From assembly GCF_004117835.1 (NCBI RefSeq), contig NZ_SDSC01000002.1:248001-312000 (forward strand): 64,000 bases of DNA, in the 5' to 3' direction. The stretch's first letter is position 1, and each line of letters begins with the position of its first letter. The position numbers and the translations under genes were made by a program. Under the pieces are notes generated by a model. It saw only the letters and a list, made by a program, of their open reading frames with translations. It was not told the DNA's origin and ran no database searches. The stretch is from Macrococcus sp. DPC7161 (lineage in GTDB: Bacteria; Bacillota; Bacilli; Staphylococcales; Staphylococcaceae). Positions 9,381 through 18,653 of this stretch are shown here, piece after piece.

Positions 9381-9419
9381 AAAGACTCGTGGGTATTTAT
9401 ATACCTACGAGTCTTTTTA
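9381..9419 (+). terminator. Terminator after the GTPase gene
   Basis: A 16-bp stem (9381-9396 with 9401-9416, one G-T pair) with loop TTAT, ending in a T run. It begins directly after the GTPase stop codon. Confidence 0.88.
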
Positions 9420-9594
9420 TCTAATAATATTTACATGTTTTCTTCTTGTCTATTTGAAAAACGTTTGCATTAAGTGTTTAGTAGGATGGAGTAATATGCA
9501 AATAATTGTATAAATTTAAGATGTTTTTTAAAAATAATTGAAATTCATAGTTATTTTATGTTACAAAAAGTGTAAAAGATATACCAAACTTCTT

Positions 9595-9608
9595 TGCAAT
9601 CGTTTGCA
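9595..9608. promoter_or_regulatory. LacI-family operator candidate
   Basis: TGCAATCGTTTGCA is a near-perfect inverted repeat around a central CG, typical of LacI/GalR-family operators. It lies 9 bp upstream of the -35 box of the sugar operon, which encodes a LacI-type regulator. A right half-site (CGTTTGCA) recurs at 9462-9469. Confidence 0.55.
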
Positions 9609-9617
9609 CAAAAAGTG

Positions 9618-9646
9618 TTGACATCAATGCTTTATCACGATATGAT
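9618..9646 (+). promoter_or_regulatory. Promoter of the sugar-uptake operon
   Basis: TTGACA (9618-9623), a 17-bp spacer and TATGAT (9641-9646) make a near-consensus sigma-A promoter. Transcription should begin near 9653. The 9380-9697 intergenic region holds the terminator of the previous gene, this promoter, the two operator-like palindromes and an AT-rich stretch (9420-9590) where only the half-site at 9462 stands out. Confidence 0.8.
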
Positions 9647-9659
9647 TGATTTGTATTAG

Positions 9660-9673
9660 TGAAAACGTTTTCT
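9660..9673. promoter_or_regulatory. cre / LacI-family operator just after the start site
   Basis: TGAAAACGTTTTCT matches the cre consensus at every defined position but the last and is nearly symmetric around CG. It lies a few bases downstream of the predicted transcription start, where CcpA, or the local LacI-type protein, would block elongation. Confidence 0.7.
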
Positions 9674-9697
9674 ATTAAATTTAAAGGAGAAAAAGAG

Positions 9698-10987
9698 ATG
9701 AAAACACGTTCAATTAAAATGCTAGTAATGATGTTAGTATTTGTTTTAGTTTTAGCAGCTTGTGGTAACTCAGGTTCAGGTGGCGGAACAGCATCAAAAG
9801 GTAAAACAACGGTTAATATTTTCCAATTTAAAGTAGAGTTCAAGAAACAATTTGAAGATGCAGCTAAGAAATACATGGCTAGTCATCCTGATGTAAACAT
9901 CAAGATTGAAACGGTTGGTGGCGGTAACGACTACGGTCAAGCTTTAAAAGCTAAAATCGCTTCTAAAAATGAACCAGACGTATTCAATATCAATGGTCCA
10001 GACGATTTAAAACAACATGCTTCACGTTTAGCAGATCTTTCTGATATGAAAGCGACTAAAGAAGTAATTGATTCTAAATTGTTAGCACCTGTTCAAAAAG
10101 ATGGTAAAACTTATGGTGTACCAATGAACCAAGAAGGTTATGGTTTAATTTACAACAAAGATATCTTCAAAAAAGCTGGCGTTAAAGCTGAAGATATTAA
10201 AACTTTAGATGATTTAGAAAAAGTTTCAGAAAAAATCAATTCACAAAAAGACAAATTAGGTCTTAAAGGTGTATTTGCATTACCAGCGAAAGAAAAATGG
10301 GTTTTAAGTGACCATGCAGCAAGCATGTTCTTAGCTTCTGACTTCGATGGAGACATCCAAAAAGCAGCAGAATCTAAAACATTACCATTCAAAAAAGCAG
10401 ATTTATTAAAACAATACTTAGATATTCAAAACAAATACTCTAAACAACCTGTAGCATCATTAGACTATTCTCAACAAGTTGAAGAATTATTCTCAACTGG
10501 TAAAGTTGCGATGATTCAACAAGGTAACTGGGCATATCCAACAATCGAATCAGTAAATCCTGAAATCGCTAAAAATGTTGGTTTAATCCCTGTACCAACT
10601 GGTGAAAATGAATTAAAAGTACCTGTAGGTATTGCTTCTAACTGGGCAGTAAACAAAAAATCTGATGAAAAAGTTCAAAAAGCAGCAAAAGATTTCTTAA
10701 ACTGGTTATACACTTCTGATGAAGGTAAGAAAATTGTTGTTGAAGACTTCAAATTCATTCCTGCATACAAAGGTTATGAAACAGACAAAATTTCTGATCC
10801 ATTATCAAAAGAAATCTACAAATACTCTAAAGAAGGTAAAACTTCTACTTGGATTTTCAAAGGATATCCAACAGGTTACACAGATGACGCTTTAGGTGCA
10901 AACTTACAAAACTACTTAACTGGTAAAATGAGTTTCGATGAAGCAGTTAAAAAATCTCAAGAAGCTTGGGAAAAAGCACGTAAATAA
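9698..10987 (+). CDS. Sugar ABC transporter substrate-binding lipoprotein (MalE-like)
   Basis: A 429-residue extracellular solute-binding protein (family 1). The signal peptide ends in the lipobox LAAC, so Cys22 would be lipidated and the protein anchored outside the membrane. The body has the two-lobe binding protein pattern, with Trp/Tyr-rich segments such as QQGNWAYP and SNWAVNKKS that usually stack on sugar rings. I chose the ATG at 9698 after AAAGGAG; the upstream in-frame GTG at 9659 lies within the cre-like site and would spoil the signal peptide. It is the first gene of a ten-gene operon. The ligand is unknown; a maltose-, trehalose- or isomaltose-type oligosaccharide is likely from the downstream alpha-glucosidase. 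Confidence 0.9.
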   Translation: MKTRSIKMLVMMLVFVLVLAACGNSGSGGGTASKGKTTVNIFQFKVEFKKQFEDAAKKYMASHPDVNIKIETVGGGNDYGQALKAKIASKNEPDVFNINGPDDLKQHASRLADLSDMKATKEVIDSKLLAPVQKDGKTYGVPMNQEGYGLIYNKDIFKKAGVKAEDIKTLDDLEKVSEKINSQKDKLGLKGVFALPAKEKWVLSDHAASMFLASDFDGDIQKAAESKTLPFKKADLLKQYLDIQNKYSKQPVASLDYSQQVEELFSTGKVAMIQQGNWAYPTIESVNPEIAKNVGLIPVPTGENELKVPVGIASNWAVNKKSDEKVQKAAKDFLNWLYTSDEGKKIVVEDFKFIPAYKGYETDKISDPLSKEIYKYSKEGKTSTWIFKGYPTGYTDDALGANLQNYLTGKMSFDEAVKKSQEAWEKARK

Positions 10988-10992
10988 AATTT

Positions 10993-11026
10993 AAGGGGGA
11001 GTCACTTAGGTGGTTCTCCCTTTTTT
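10993..11026 (+). terminator. Attenuating terminator between binding protein and permease genes
   Basis: AAGGGGGAGTCAC can pair with GTGGTTCTCCCTT across a 4-nt loop, with wobble pairs, followed by six T. It lies between the binding protein and first permease gene. Partial termination here would give more binding protein than membrane components, a common arrangement. Confidence 0.7.
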
Positions 11027-11043
11027 AAAAAAGAGGTGTCCTA

Positions 11044-11910
11044 ATGAAAAATAAAAGCTTAGCATTTTGGCTATTCTTACTTCCAGTTTTAGTGGCCTTA
11101 TTTATGGTAATAATTATTCCGTTTATTTATGGGATTTATTATTCATTCACGAACTGGAATGGTGACGTAACAGTCAATCCGAAATATGTTGGTTTTCAAA
11201 ACTATGCCAATTTAATTCACGACGATGCATTCATACATGCGTTATGGTTTACATTTAAATATGCCATCGCATCTGTCATTGTAGTAAATATTATTGGTTT
11301 AAGCTTAGCGTTACTTGTGACAAGTAACATTAAGTCTAAAAACTTTTTAAGAACGATTTTCTTTATGCCAAACTTAATTGGTGGTTTAATCTTAGGCTTT
11401 ATTTGGCAATTTATTTTCACAAAAGTATTTCAAATGATTGGTGAAACGTTGCATATCAGTTGGATGCAAGGGTGGTTAAGTAATACGAGCACTGGCTTCT
11501 GGGGCATGGTGATTTTATCAACATGGCAAATGGCAGGGTACATTATGATTATTTACATCGCATACTTAGAAAATGTGCCTGAAGATTTAATTGAAGCAGC
11601 AGAAATTGATGGTGCGAACTCATGGCAAAAATTTAAAAACATCACATTCCCATTAGTTGCACCAGCATTTACAGTAAGTATGTTCTTAACGTTATCAGGC
11701 GCATTCAAGATTTATGACCAAAACTTGTCATTAACAAATGGTGGCCCAGGTAACTCAACAAAAATGTTAGCAATGGATATCGTTGACTCAGCATTCAAAA
11801 TGAACTTAATGGGTCAAGCACAAGCGAAAGCAGTTGTATTCTTCTTAATTGTTACAGCAATCAGTTTAATTCAAGTGTATTACAACAAGAAACGTGAGGT
11901 GGAGATGTAA
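11044..11910 (+). CDS. Sugar ABC transporter permease (MalF type)
   Basis: A 288-residue permease with six predicted membrane segments. The EAA motif that contacts the ATPase is present (EAAEIDGANSWQKF near residues 183-196, then FPLVAP). It would form a heterodimeric channel with the next gene product and use the MsmK-type ATPase encoded seven genes on. The ATG follows AAGAGGTG. Its stop codon shares one base with the next start (TAATG), so translation is coupled. The hairpin at 10993-11026 probably lowers its expression relative to the binding protein. Confidence 0.9.
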   Translation: MKNKSLAFWLFLLPVLVALFMVIIIPFIYGIYYSFTNWNGDVTVNPKYVGFQNYANLIHDDAFIHALWFTFKYAIASVIVVNIIGLSLALLVTSNIKSKNFLRTIFFMPNLIGGLILGFIWQFIFTKVFQMIGETLHISWMQGWLSNTSTGFWGMVILSTWQMAGYIMIIYIAYLENVPEDLIEAAEIDGANSWQKFKNITFPLVAPAFTVSMFLTLSGAFKIYDQNLSLTNGGPGNSTKMLAMDIVDSAFKMNLMGQAQAKAVVFFLIVTAISLIQVYYNKKREVEM

Positions 11911-12728
11911 TGAAAAAATCAAAATCTAAAATTTGGATAATGGAAATTATCGCGCTTGTATTAGGTTTATTATGGTTATCTCCATTTTATTTAATGGTTG
12001 TTAATGCATTTAAAACAAAGTTAGAAATCTTTGATAACACATTAAAGTTACCAAAGTCAGCAACATTCCAAAACTTCATTGATGCATTTGAGCAGCTGAC
12101 TTTTATGCAAACATTCTTAAATTCAGTGATTGTATCTTTTGTTTCTGTGGCATTAATCATTATTTTCTCAAGTATGGCAGCTTATGCACTTAGCCGAAAT
12201 AAAGGTAAATTATCAAATGCGATTTTCTTTTTATTTGTTGCAGCAATGTTAATTCCTTTCCAATCGGTTATGATTCCACTTGTTAAAATTTTTGGTGATT
12301 TACAAAGTTTAAATATTACAGGTTTAATCTTTATGTACTTAGGATTTGGTGCAAGTTTATCAATCTTCTTATACCATGGATCGTTACAAGGTATATCGAA
12401 GTCATTAGATGAAGCTGCAATGATTGATGGGGCAAGTAAATGGCAAATTTTCTGGCATGTTATTTTCCCATTATTAAAACCAATCTCAGTAACAGTCGGT
12501 ATTTTAAACGTCATGTGGATTTGGAATGACTACTTATTACCAAACTTAGTATTAGGACAAGGACAAGAAACGATTCCATTAAAGTTATTCTATTTCTTTG
12601 GTCAATATACAAAACAATGGCATTTAGCATTAGCAGGTTTAACGATTTCAATTATTCCTGTCATTATCGGATATTTCTTTGCACAAAAACAAATTATTAA
12701 AGGTGTTTCTGACGGAGCAGTGAAGTAG
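11910..12728 (+). CDS. Sugar ABC transporter permease (MalG type)
   Basis: A 272-residue permease, partner of the preceding protein, with six membrane segments and the EAA loop EAAMIDGASKWQIF (near residues 168-181) followed by FPLLKP. The ATG overlaps the previous stop by one base and is preceded by GAGGTGGAG inside that gene. It ends 5 bp before the LacI-type regulator gene. The pair belongs to the carbohydrate uptake transporter-1 family, which imports di- and oligosaccharides. Confidence 0.9.
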   Translation: MKKSKSKIWIMEIIALVLGLLWLSPFYLMVVNAFKTKLEIFDNTLKLPKSATFQNFIDAFEQLTFMQTFLNSVIVSFVSVALIIIFSSMAAYALSRNKGKLSNAIFFLFVAAMLIPFQSVMIPLVKIFGDLQSLNITGLIFMYLGFGASLSIFLYHGSLQGISKSLDEAAMIDGASKWQIFWHVIFPLLKPISVTVGILNVMWIWNDYLLPNLVLGQGQETIPLKLFYFFGQYTKQWHLALAGLTISIIPVIIGYFFAQKQIIKGVSDGAVK

Positions 12729-12733
12729 GTGGA

Positions 12734-13741
12734 ATGATGGTTACAATTAAAGATGTTGCACGCGTGGCAGATGTAGCTCCATCTACCGTTTCACGCGTGA
12801 TTAGTAACAATTCAAGTATTAGCGAAGCAACAAGAAAACGCGTTTTAAGCGTGATGGATGAACTTGGCTATGTGCCAAATTTAACCGCAAGACAATTGGT
12901 AACAAATAAATCCAAAACCATTGGATTAGTATTAAAGACAGCTTCTATAGAAATGCGTCAAAATCCATTTTTTACAGATGTATTAATGAGCATTTCGGAA
13001 GTTTGTAAAAAGCATCAATATACGACATTAGTAACGACAAGCATGACAGATCATGAATTACTTGATGAAGTGAAACGACTTGTATCTAGCAAGTTAGTTG
13101 ATGGCTTGATACTACTGTATTCAAGAGAAAATGATGCTGTAATGGCTTATTTAAAAGCAATGCAATTTCCTTATGTTGTTGTCGGTAAAGCATTAAATGA
13201 TGGCTATAAGACCATGTATATTGATAACGACAACATTGCAGCAAGTGAAGCGTTGACCTCTTATATGATTAACCTTGGTCACCGTTCGATGGTATTTATT
13301 CGTGAACATGGTGAATTTTTAGTAAGTCGCGATCGTGCTAAAGGCTTTGTGAACATATGTGAAAAAGTAGGCATTAAGTATGAAGTGTTTGAAATGGATT
13401 CAGATAGACAGGCGGCAATCGATTTGATTCACTCTTTTCAATATCAGCCGACAGCCATCATTACTTCAGACAGTATGATGAATTTAAATGTACTGAGTGC
13501 ATTATACGAACTTGATATACGTATCCCAACGGACATTCAAACAGCAACATTTAACGATTCGTATTTGAATGATTCTGCTTGCCCGCCACAAACAGTGGTT
13601 AACATTAATCCAGAACATTTAGGAAGTATTGCATCTGAAAAATTAATTCAATTATTAAATGATGCCAATATGGTACAACACAACATCATAATTCCAACAA
13701 CCATAATTGAACGACAATCTACAAAAAGAATTGAGGGATAA
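12734..13741 (+). CDS. LacI-family transcriptional regulator
   Basis: A 335-residue LacI/GalR regulator. The N-terminal helix-turn-helix ([20 protein letters not shown], about residues 4-23) is followed by a periplasmic-binding-protein-like effector domain. The tight spacing after the permease gene (5 bp) places it within the operon, so it probably controls its own unit through the CG-centred palindromes near 9595 and 9660. Two adjacent ATG codons (12734 and 12737) are possible; AGGTGG favours the second slightly. S. aureus maltose regulator MalR is of the same family, but I cannot name the effector from sequence. Confidence 0.9.
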   Translation: MMVTIKDVARVADVAPSTVSRVISNNSSISEATRKRVLSVMDELGYVPNLTARQLVTNKSKTIGLVLKTASIEMRQNPFFTDVLMSISEVCKKHQYTTLVTTSMTDHELLDEVKRLVSSKLVDGLILLYSRENDAVMAYLKAMQFPYVVVGKALNDGYKTMYIDNDNIAASEALTSYMINLGHRSMVFIREHGEFLVSRDRAKGFVNICEKVGIKYEVFEMDSDRQAAIDLIHSFQYQPTAIITSDSMMNLNVLSALYELDIRIPTDIQTATFNDSYLNDSACPPQTVVNINPEHLGSIASEKLIQLLNDANMVQHNIIIPTTIIERQSTKRIEG

Positions 13742-13742
13742 T

Positions 13743-14459
13743 ATGAAAGTAACAGTGTGGAATGAGTATCGTCATGAACAAGAGTCAGAGAAGGTAAGAA
13801 GTGTATATCCAGAAGGTATCCATAACGCTATCAAAGGATTTTTAGAAGGCGATGTACAAGTGGCAACTTTAGATATGCCAGAACATGGCTTAACACAAGA
13901 AGTTCTAGATCAAACAGATGTCCTCGTATGGTGGGGACATAAAGCGCATGATGAAGTGAGCGACGAAGTAGTTGAACGCGTACATCAACGTGTATTACAA
14001 GGAATGGGCCTTGTTGTGTTACACAGTGGTCATTTCTCTAAAATATTTAAAAAGCTAATGGGTACAGGATGTGACTTAAAATGGCGCGAAGCTGATGAGA
14101 AAGAACGTATTTGGACAGTGGATCCAACGCATCCAATTGCTGAAGGGTTGCCAGAGTATTTCGAATTAGAAAAAGAAGAAATGTACGGTGAGCATTTTGA
14201 TATTCCAGCACCTGATGAGCTGATCTTTATCAGTTGGTTTGAAGGTGGCGAAGTATTTAGAAGCGGTGCTACTTTTAAACGTGGTAACGGCAAGATTTTC
14301 TATTTTAGACCAGGGCATGAAACATACCCAACTTACTTCAACCCTTATGTTCAAAAAGTCATTCAAAACGCTGTAAAATGGGCGAAACCAACAACGAACT
14401 CATATCCGACATATGGTAATTTTAAACCTTTAGAAAAGATTGGTGATTCAAATGATTAA
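13743..14459 (+). CDS. ThuA-like protein (trehalose utilisation type)
   Basis: A 238-residue class I glutamine amidotransferase-like ThuA-domain protein, opening [12 protein letters not shown]. The fold is the flavodoxin-like ThuA type ([37 protein letters not shown], then [12 protein letters not shown]). In rhizobia ThuA works with the dehydrogenase ThuB on trehalose and related disaccharides, and recent work places ThuA-type proteins in 3-keto-sugar metabolism. Here it sits next to two ThuB-like dehydrogenases. The ATG at 13743 follows GAGGGA; an upstream TTG lies inside the regulator gene. Its last 8 bp overlap the next gene. Confidence 0.85.
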   Translation: MKVTVWNEYRHEQESEKVRSVYPEGIHNAIKGFLEGDVQVATLDMPEHGLTQEVLDQTDVLVWWGHKAHDEVSDEVVERVHQRVLQGMGLVVLHSGHFSKIFKKLMGTGCDLKWREADEKERIWTVDPTHPIAEGLPEYFELEKEEMYGEHFDIPAPDELIFISWFEGGEVFRSGATFKRGNGKIFYFRPGHETYPTYFNPYVQKVIQNAVKWAKPTTNSYPTYGNFKPLEKIGDSND

Positions 14460-15471
14460 AGTTGGTGTTATCGGTTGTGGTAGTATCGCAACACATCGTC
14501 ATATTCCTGAATATTTAAATCATGAAGATGTTGAAGTCGTTGCATTTTGTGATATTGAGAAAAAGCGTTCAGATGAATGTGCGAGTTTGTTCGGTGGTGC
14601 AAGCTACCAACATTACGAAGATTTATTAAAAGATGAAACCATTGATGCGGTAAGTATTTGTACGCCAAATTATTTACATGCAAAGATGTCAGTAGATGCT
14701 TTAAATGCTGGAAAACATGTACTGTGTGAAAAACCGATGGCGACATCATTAGAAGAAGCGCAAGCAATGATTGATGCTTCAAATCAAAACAATAAATTAT
14801 TAATGATTGGTCAAAATCAACGATTCACTGAAGCGCATATTGAAGCAAAAGCAGCAATTGAAAAAGGTCTTTTAGGAAAGATTTATTCATTTAAAACATC
14901 ATTTGGTCATGGTGGTCCAGAAGGATGGAGTGTAGATGGTGCGAACAGTTGGTTCTTTGATAAAGAACGTGCATTCATTGGTGCAATGGGTGATTTAGGT
15001 GTACATAAAGTAGACTTAATGCACTATTTATTAGGTGAAACATTCACGCATGTTTCTGCAATGATTGAAACAAGTGCGAAAGTAGCTACAGTTGATGATA
15101 ATGCAGTACTCATTTTAAAAACAAAATCAGGAATTATTGGAACACTAAGTGCATCGTGGGTGTATAACGGTGAAGAAGATAACAGCACCATTATCTATGG
15201 TGAAAAAGGTATTTTGAAGTTGAATACAGATCCAGAATATTCATATATCTTTATTAGTGTTGATGGGGAAGTAGAAAAACGTGCTTTAGGAAAAATTCAA
15301 ACAAATGATGACGGTGGACAAACGAATACTGGAACAATTGATCATTTTGTTTCAGCAATTCAAGGTAAAAATGAAATTAGTCCAAATGGTGCAGCTGGAC
15401 TTGCTTCATTATCAGTCATCATTAAAGCATTACAATCTGCACAAAAACAAACAATAGAAGAAGTGAAATAA
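14452..15471 (+). CDS. Gfo/Idh/MocA family oxidoreductase A
   Basis: A 339-residue NAD(P)-dependent dehydrogenase. The Rossmann loop GVIGCGSIA is at residues 4-12, an Asp at the end of the second strand (FCDIEKK) suggests NAD preference, and the family motif CEKPMA carries the catalytic Lys. The C-terminal half is the substrate-binding domain. It is about the size of ThuB, which oxidises C3 of a glucosyl unit. The ATG at 14452 overlaps the ThuA-gene stop (ATGATTAA), so the two are translationally coupled. A paralogue follows with no gap. Substrate is inferred to be a disaccharide or its breakdown product. Confidence 0.88.
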   Translation: MIKVGVIGCGSIATHRHIPEYLNHEDVEVVAFCDIEKKRSDECASLFGGASYQHYEDLLKDETIDAVSICTPNYLHAKMSVDALNAGKHVLCEKPMATSLEEAQAMIDASNQNNKLLMIGQNQRFTEAHIEAKAAIEKGLLGKIYSFKTSFGHGGPEGWSVDGANSWFFDKERAFIGAMGDLGVHKVDLMHYLLGETFTHVSAMIETSAKVATVDDNAVLILKTKSGIIGTLSASWVYNGEEDNSTIIYGEKGILKLNTDPEYSYIFISVDGEVEKRALGKIQTNDDGGQTNTGTIDHFVSAIQGKNEISPNGAAGLASLSVIIKALQSAQKQTIEEVK

Positions 15472-16506
15472 ATGATACGTATAGGTATTATCGGATGTGG
15501 CGGTATTGCAACAGGACGTCATATTCCAACATTTAAACAATTTGAAACAGTAAAAATTACGCATGTGTTCGACATAAACGTAGAAGTTGCAAAGTCAGTG
15601 AGTAAACAATTTGATATTCCATATGTAAGTGAGAGTGCAGAAGCGTTAATAGATGCTGTAGATGCAGTTGTCATTACTACACCTAATAAATTTCATGCAC
15701 CACTTTCGGTACTCGCTTTAGAGAAAAATAAACACGTATTTTGTGAAAAACCAATGGCGAAAACTTCAGAAGAATGTCAACAGATGATTGAAGCAGAAAA
15801 AAATAGTAAAGGTATTTTGCATATTGGTTACCATTATCGCTTTATGAAAGAAGCAATGGCATGTAAATCTTTAATTGAATCAGGGAAGATTGGTAAACCC
15901 CTTGTAATTCGTGTGCAATCAATGCGAAGACGTAAAGTACCTGGTTGGGGTGTGTTTACGAATAAAGATTTACAAGGTGGCGGCGCATTAATTGATTATG
16001 GTTGTCATTTGTTAGATTTGGCTACATGGTTAAGTGGTAGTTTAAAACCAATCGAAGTATCTGCATCAACATACAATGTTTTAAGTAAACAACAAGCACC
16101 TGTTAATGAATGGGGTGCATTTGATCCAGAATCATTTGAAGTAGATGATCATGTGAGTGCATTTATTCGATTTGAAAACAATATTTCAATGTTGTTTGAA
16201 ACGAGTTGGGCAGCGAACGTTGAAAGTGATTGTGAACATATTAGTATTTCGGGTGATTTAGGTGGTATTGATGTATTTAAGATGCGTTATAACGAAGCAA
16301 GTAACGGCATGATGTCGACTACACAAATTGATTATGTACAAACCGATAAAACATTTGAATATTTACAAGCTGAAAACTTTATTGGTGCTATTCAAGGTGT
16401 GAGCCATTTAAAAGTACAACCACAAGAAGCAAAATATGTTTCGCAAATGATTGAAGCAATTTATGAAAGTGCAAGAACAAATCAAGCAATAAAAATAGGA
16501 GAGTGA
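15472..16506 (+). CDS. Gfo/Idh/MocA family oxidoreductase B
   Basis: A 344-residue paralogue of the preceding dehydrogenase, with GIIGCGGIATG near the N-terminus, CEKPMA as the catalytic Lys motif, and a conserved GGGALIDYGCHLLDLATWL segment typical of the substrate domain. The start codon directly follows the previous stop (TAA ATG). Two diverged copies in a row, rather than one, suggest oxidation and later reduction of the same sugar skeleton, or two substrates. The related S. aureus sugar cluster also has tandem copies. Confidence 0.88.
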   Translation: MIRIGIIGCGGIATGRHIPTFKQFETVKITHVFDINVEVAKSVSKQFDIPYVSESAEALIDAVDAVVITTPNKFHAPLSVLALEKNKHVFCEKPMAKTSEECQQMIEAEKNSKGILHIGYHYRFMKEAMACKSLIESGKIGKPLVIRVQSMRRRKVPGWGVFTNKDLQGGGALIDYGCHLLDLATWLSGSLKPIEVSASTYNVLSKQQAPVNEWGAFDPESFEVDDHVSAFIRFENNISMLFETSWAANVESDCEHISISGDLGGIDVFKMRYNEASNGMMSTTQIDYVQTDKTFEYLQAENFIGAIQGVSHLKVQPQEAKYVSQMIEAIYESARTNQAIKIGE

Positions 16507-16511
16507 ACCCT

Positions 16512-17480
16512 TTGAAATTAGGTGTGTTTAATCCATTATTTAACGATATGACATTTGATGAAATGCTAGATTATGTACAAGGTGCAGGACTTGAAGCTGT
16601 TGAAGTTGGTTCAGGTGGTAATCCAGGTAGCGCACATATTGATGTAGAGACATTATTGCATTCAGAAGATGCACGAAAAAATTACTTAAAAGCATTTGAA
16701 GATAGAGGATTATTTATTTCTGCATTAAGCTGTCATGGTAATCCAATTAGTCCAAATGAACAAGAGCGTCGTGAATCAGATGAAGCGTTAAGAAATTCAA
16801 TCGAATTGGCATCATTAATGGGTATCCCAGTTGTGAATTGTTTCAGTGGTACAGCGGGAGATAGTGAAACAGCGACGAAACCGAATTGGCCTGTGGTGGC
16901 TTGGCCAACGGATTATATGGACATTTATCATTGGCAATGGGAAGAAAAATTAATTCCTTATTGGAAAGAAATCGCTGAACTAGCTAAGTCTAAAAACGTT
17001 AAAATTGGTATTGAACTACACGGTGGTTTCTTAGTACATTCACCTTATACCATGTTAAAATTAAGAGCAGCAACAAACGAATACATTGGTGCCAATTTAG
17101 ACCCAAGTCATATGTGGTGGCAAGGTATTGATCCTGTTGCGGCGATTAAAATATTAGGTAAAGAAAATGCAATCCATCATTTCCATGCAAAAGATACTTA
17201 TATCGATCAAGACAATGTGAATATGTATGGTCTTTTAGATATGCAACCTTATGGAGATGTTCAAACGCGCAGTTGGACATTTAGAAGTGTTGGATGTGGA
17301 CATCCATTGCATGAATGGAGCGATATGATGAGCGCTTTAAGAACTTATGGCTATGATTATGTTGTAAGTATTGAGCATGAAGACCCATTAATGAGTATCG
17401 ATGAAGGATTTAAAACAGCAGTCAAAAATTTAAAGCAAGTAATGATAAAAGAATCACCTACTGACATGTGGTGGGCATAG
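16512..17480 (+). CDS. TIM-barrel sugar epimerase/isomerase
   Basis: A 322-residue xylose-isomerase-like TIM-barrel protein. Likely metal ligands sit in the usual order: Glu in IGIELHGG, Asp and His in NLDPSHMWW, His in HHFHAKD, and Glu in SIEHED. Such proteins epimerise or isomerise sugars and keto-sugars, often next to Gfo/Idh/MocA dehydrogenases. I place the start at TTG 16512, nine bases after AGGAGA; the in-frame GTG at 16503 touches the ribosome binding site and is less likely. The downstream ATPase gene starts 11 bp after its stop. Confidence 0.85.
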   Translation: MKLGVFNPLFNDMTFDEMLDYVQGAGLEAVEVGSGGNPGSAHIDVETLLHSEDARKNYLKAFEDRGLFISALSCHGNPISPNEQERRESDEALRNSIELASLMGIPVVNCFSGTAGDSETATKPNWPVVAWPTDYMDIYHWQWEEKLIPYWKEIAELAKSKNVKIGIELHGGFLVHSPYTMLKLRAATNEYIGANLDPSHMWWQGIDPVAAIKILGKENAIHHFHAKDTYIDQDNVNMYGLLDMQPYGDVQTRSWTFRSVGCGHPLHEWSDMMSALRTYGYDYVVSIEHEDPLMSIDEGFKTAVKNLKQVMIKESPTDMWWA

Positions 17481-17491
17481 GAGGAATTCAA

Positions 17492-18643
17492 GTGGCAGAT
17501 ATTAAATTAGAACACATTAAAAAAACTTATGACGGTGGTAACACAGTAGTTAAAGATTTTAACTTACATATTAAAGATAAAGAATTTATCGTTTTTGTTG
17601 GCCCATCAGGTTGTGGGAAATCTACAACATTACGTATGATAGCAGGATTAGAAGATATTACATCAGGTGATTTTACAATTGATGGCGTACGTATGAACGA
17701 TGTTGCCCCAAAAAATCGTGACATTGCGATGGTATTCCAAAACTATGCATTGTATCCACATATGACCGTATTTGATAACATGGCATTTGGTTTGAAATTA
17801 CGCAAAACACCTAAAGATGAAATTAAACGTCGTGTTGATGAAGCGGCAAAGATTTTAGGTCTTACAGAATATTTAGACCGTAAACCAAAAGCATTATCAG
17901 GTGGTCAACGTCAACGTGTTGCACTTGGACGTGCAATTGTACGTGAAGCAAAAGTATTCTTAATGGATGAACCTTTATCGAACTTAGATGCGAAATTACG
18001 TGTACAAATGCGTGCTGAAATTTCTAAATTACATGAAAGATTACAAACAACAACGATTTACGTAACACACGATCAAACAGAAGCATTGACGATGGCAAGC
18101 CGTATTGTTGTCTTAAAAGACGGTGACATTATGCAAGTGGGCACACCACGTGAAGTCTATGATTTCCCGGAAAATATTTTCGTAGCAGAATTTATCGGTT
18201 CTCCACCAATGAACATCTTTGATGCATTATTAACAGAACACGCAATCAAAGTAGGACAACATGAATTTGCAGTACCTGAAGGTATTATGAAATCATTAAA
18301 AGCGCAAGGTTATGTTGGTAAAAAGATTAAATTCGGTATTCGTCCAGAAGATATTCATGATGAGCCAATTTTCATTAATGCATCAGAGAAAACAGCGTTT
18401 GAAACAAAGGTAACAGTGAGCGAGCTATTAGGCTCAGAAGTAATGGTTTATTCAGAATTTGAAGGACAAGAGTTTATTTCTAAAATTGATGCAAGAAGTG
18501 ATTTATCTCCTGGAGATGTTGTTAAACTTGCGATTGATATGAATAAAGCACATTTCTTTGATTTTGAAACAACAAATCGTATTAAACCACTAACTGAACA
18601 ACGCCGATTAGAAGCGTTAAAACAAGAAGAAGCGAATAACTAA
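17492..18643 (+). CDS. Sugar ABC transporter ATPase (MsmK/MsmX/MalK type)
   Basis: A 383-residue ATPase of the CUT1 sugar importer class. Walker [10 protein letters not shown] is at residues 37-45, the Q-loop is FQNYALYPH, the signature LSGGQRQR, Walker [13 protein letters not shown] and the switch His in VTHDQ. After about residue 235 comes the MalK-like regulatory domain with TOBE-type strands. The GTG at 17492 follows AGGAGG at the right distance; the longer reading from 17468 lies inside the previous gene. Such ATPases often energise several sugar importers in Firmicutes, so its role may exceed this operon. Confidence 0.92.
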   Translation: MADIKLEHIKKTYDGGNTVVKDFNLHIKDKEFIVFVGPSGCGKSTTLRMIAGLEDITSGDFTIDGVRMNDVAPKNRDIAMVFQNYALYPHMTVFDNMAFGLKLRKTPKDEIKRRVDEAAKILGLTEYLDRKPKALSGGQRQRVALGRAIVREAKVFLMDEPLSNLDAKLRVQMRAEISKLHERLQTTTIYVTHDQTEALTMASRIVVLKDGDIMQVGTPREVYDFPENIFVAEFIGSPPMNIFDALLTEHAIKVGQHEFAVPEGIMKSLKAQGYVGKKIKFGIRPEDIHDEPIFINASEKTAFETKVTVSELLGSEVMVYSEFEGQEFISKIDARSDLSPGDVVKLAIDMNKAHFFDFETTNRIKPLTEQRRLEALKQEEANN

Positions 18644-18653
18644 GGAGGCCAAC

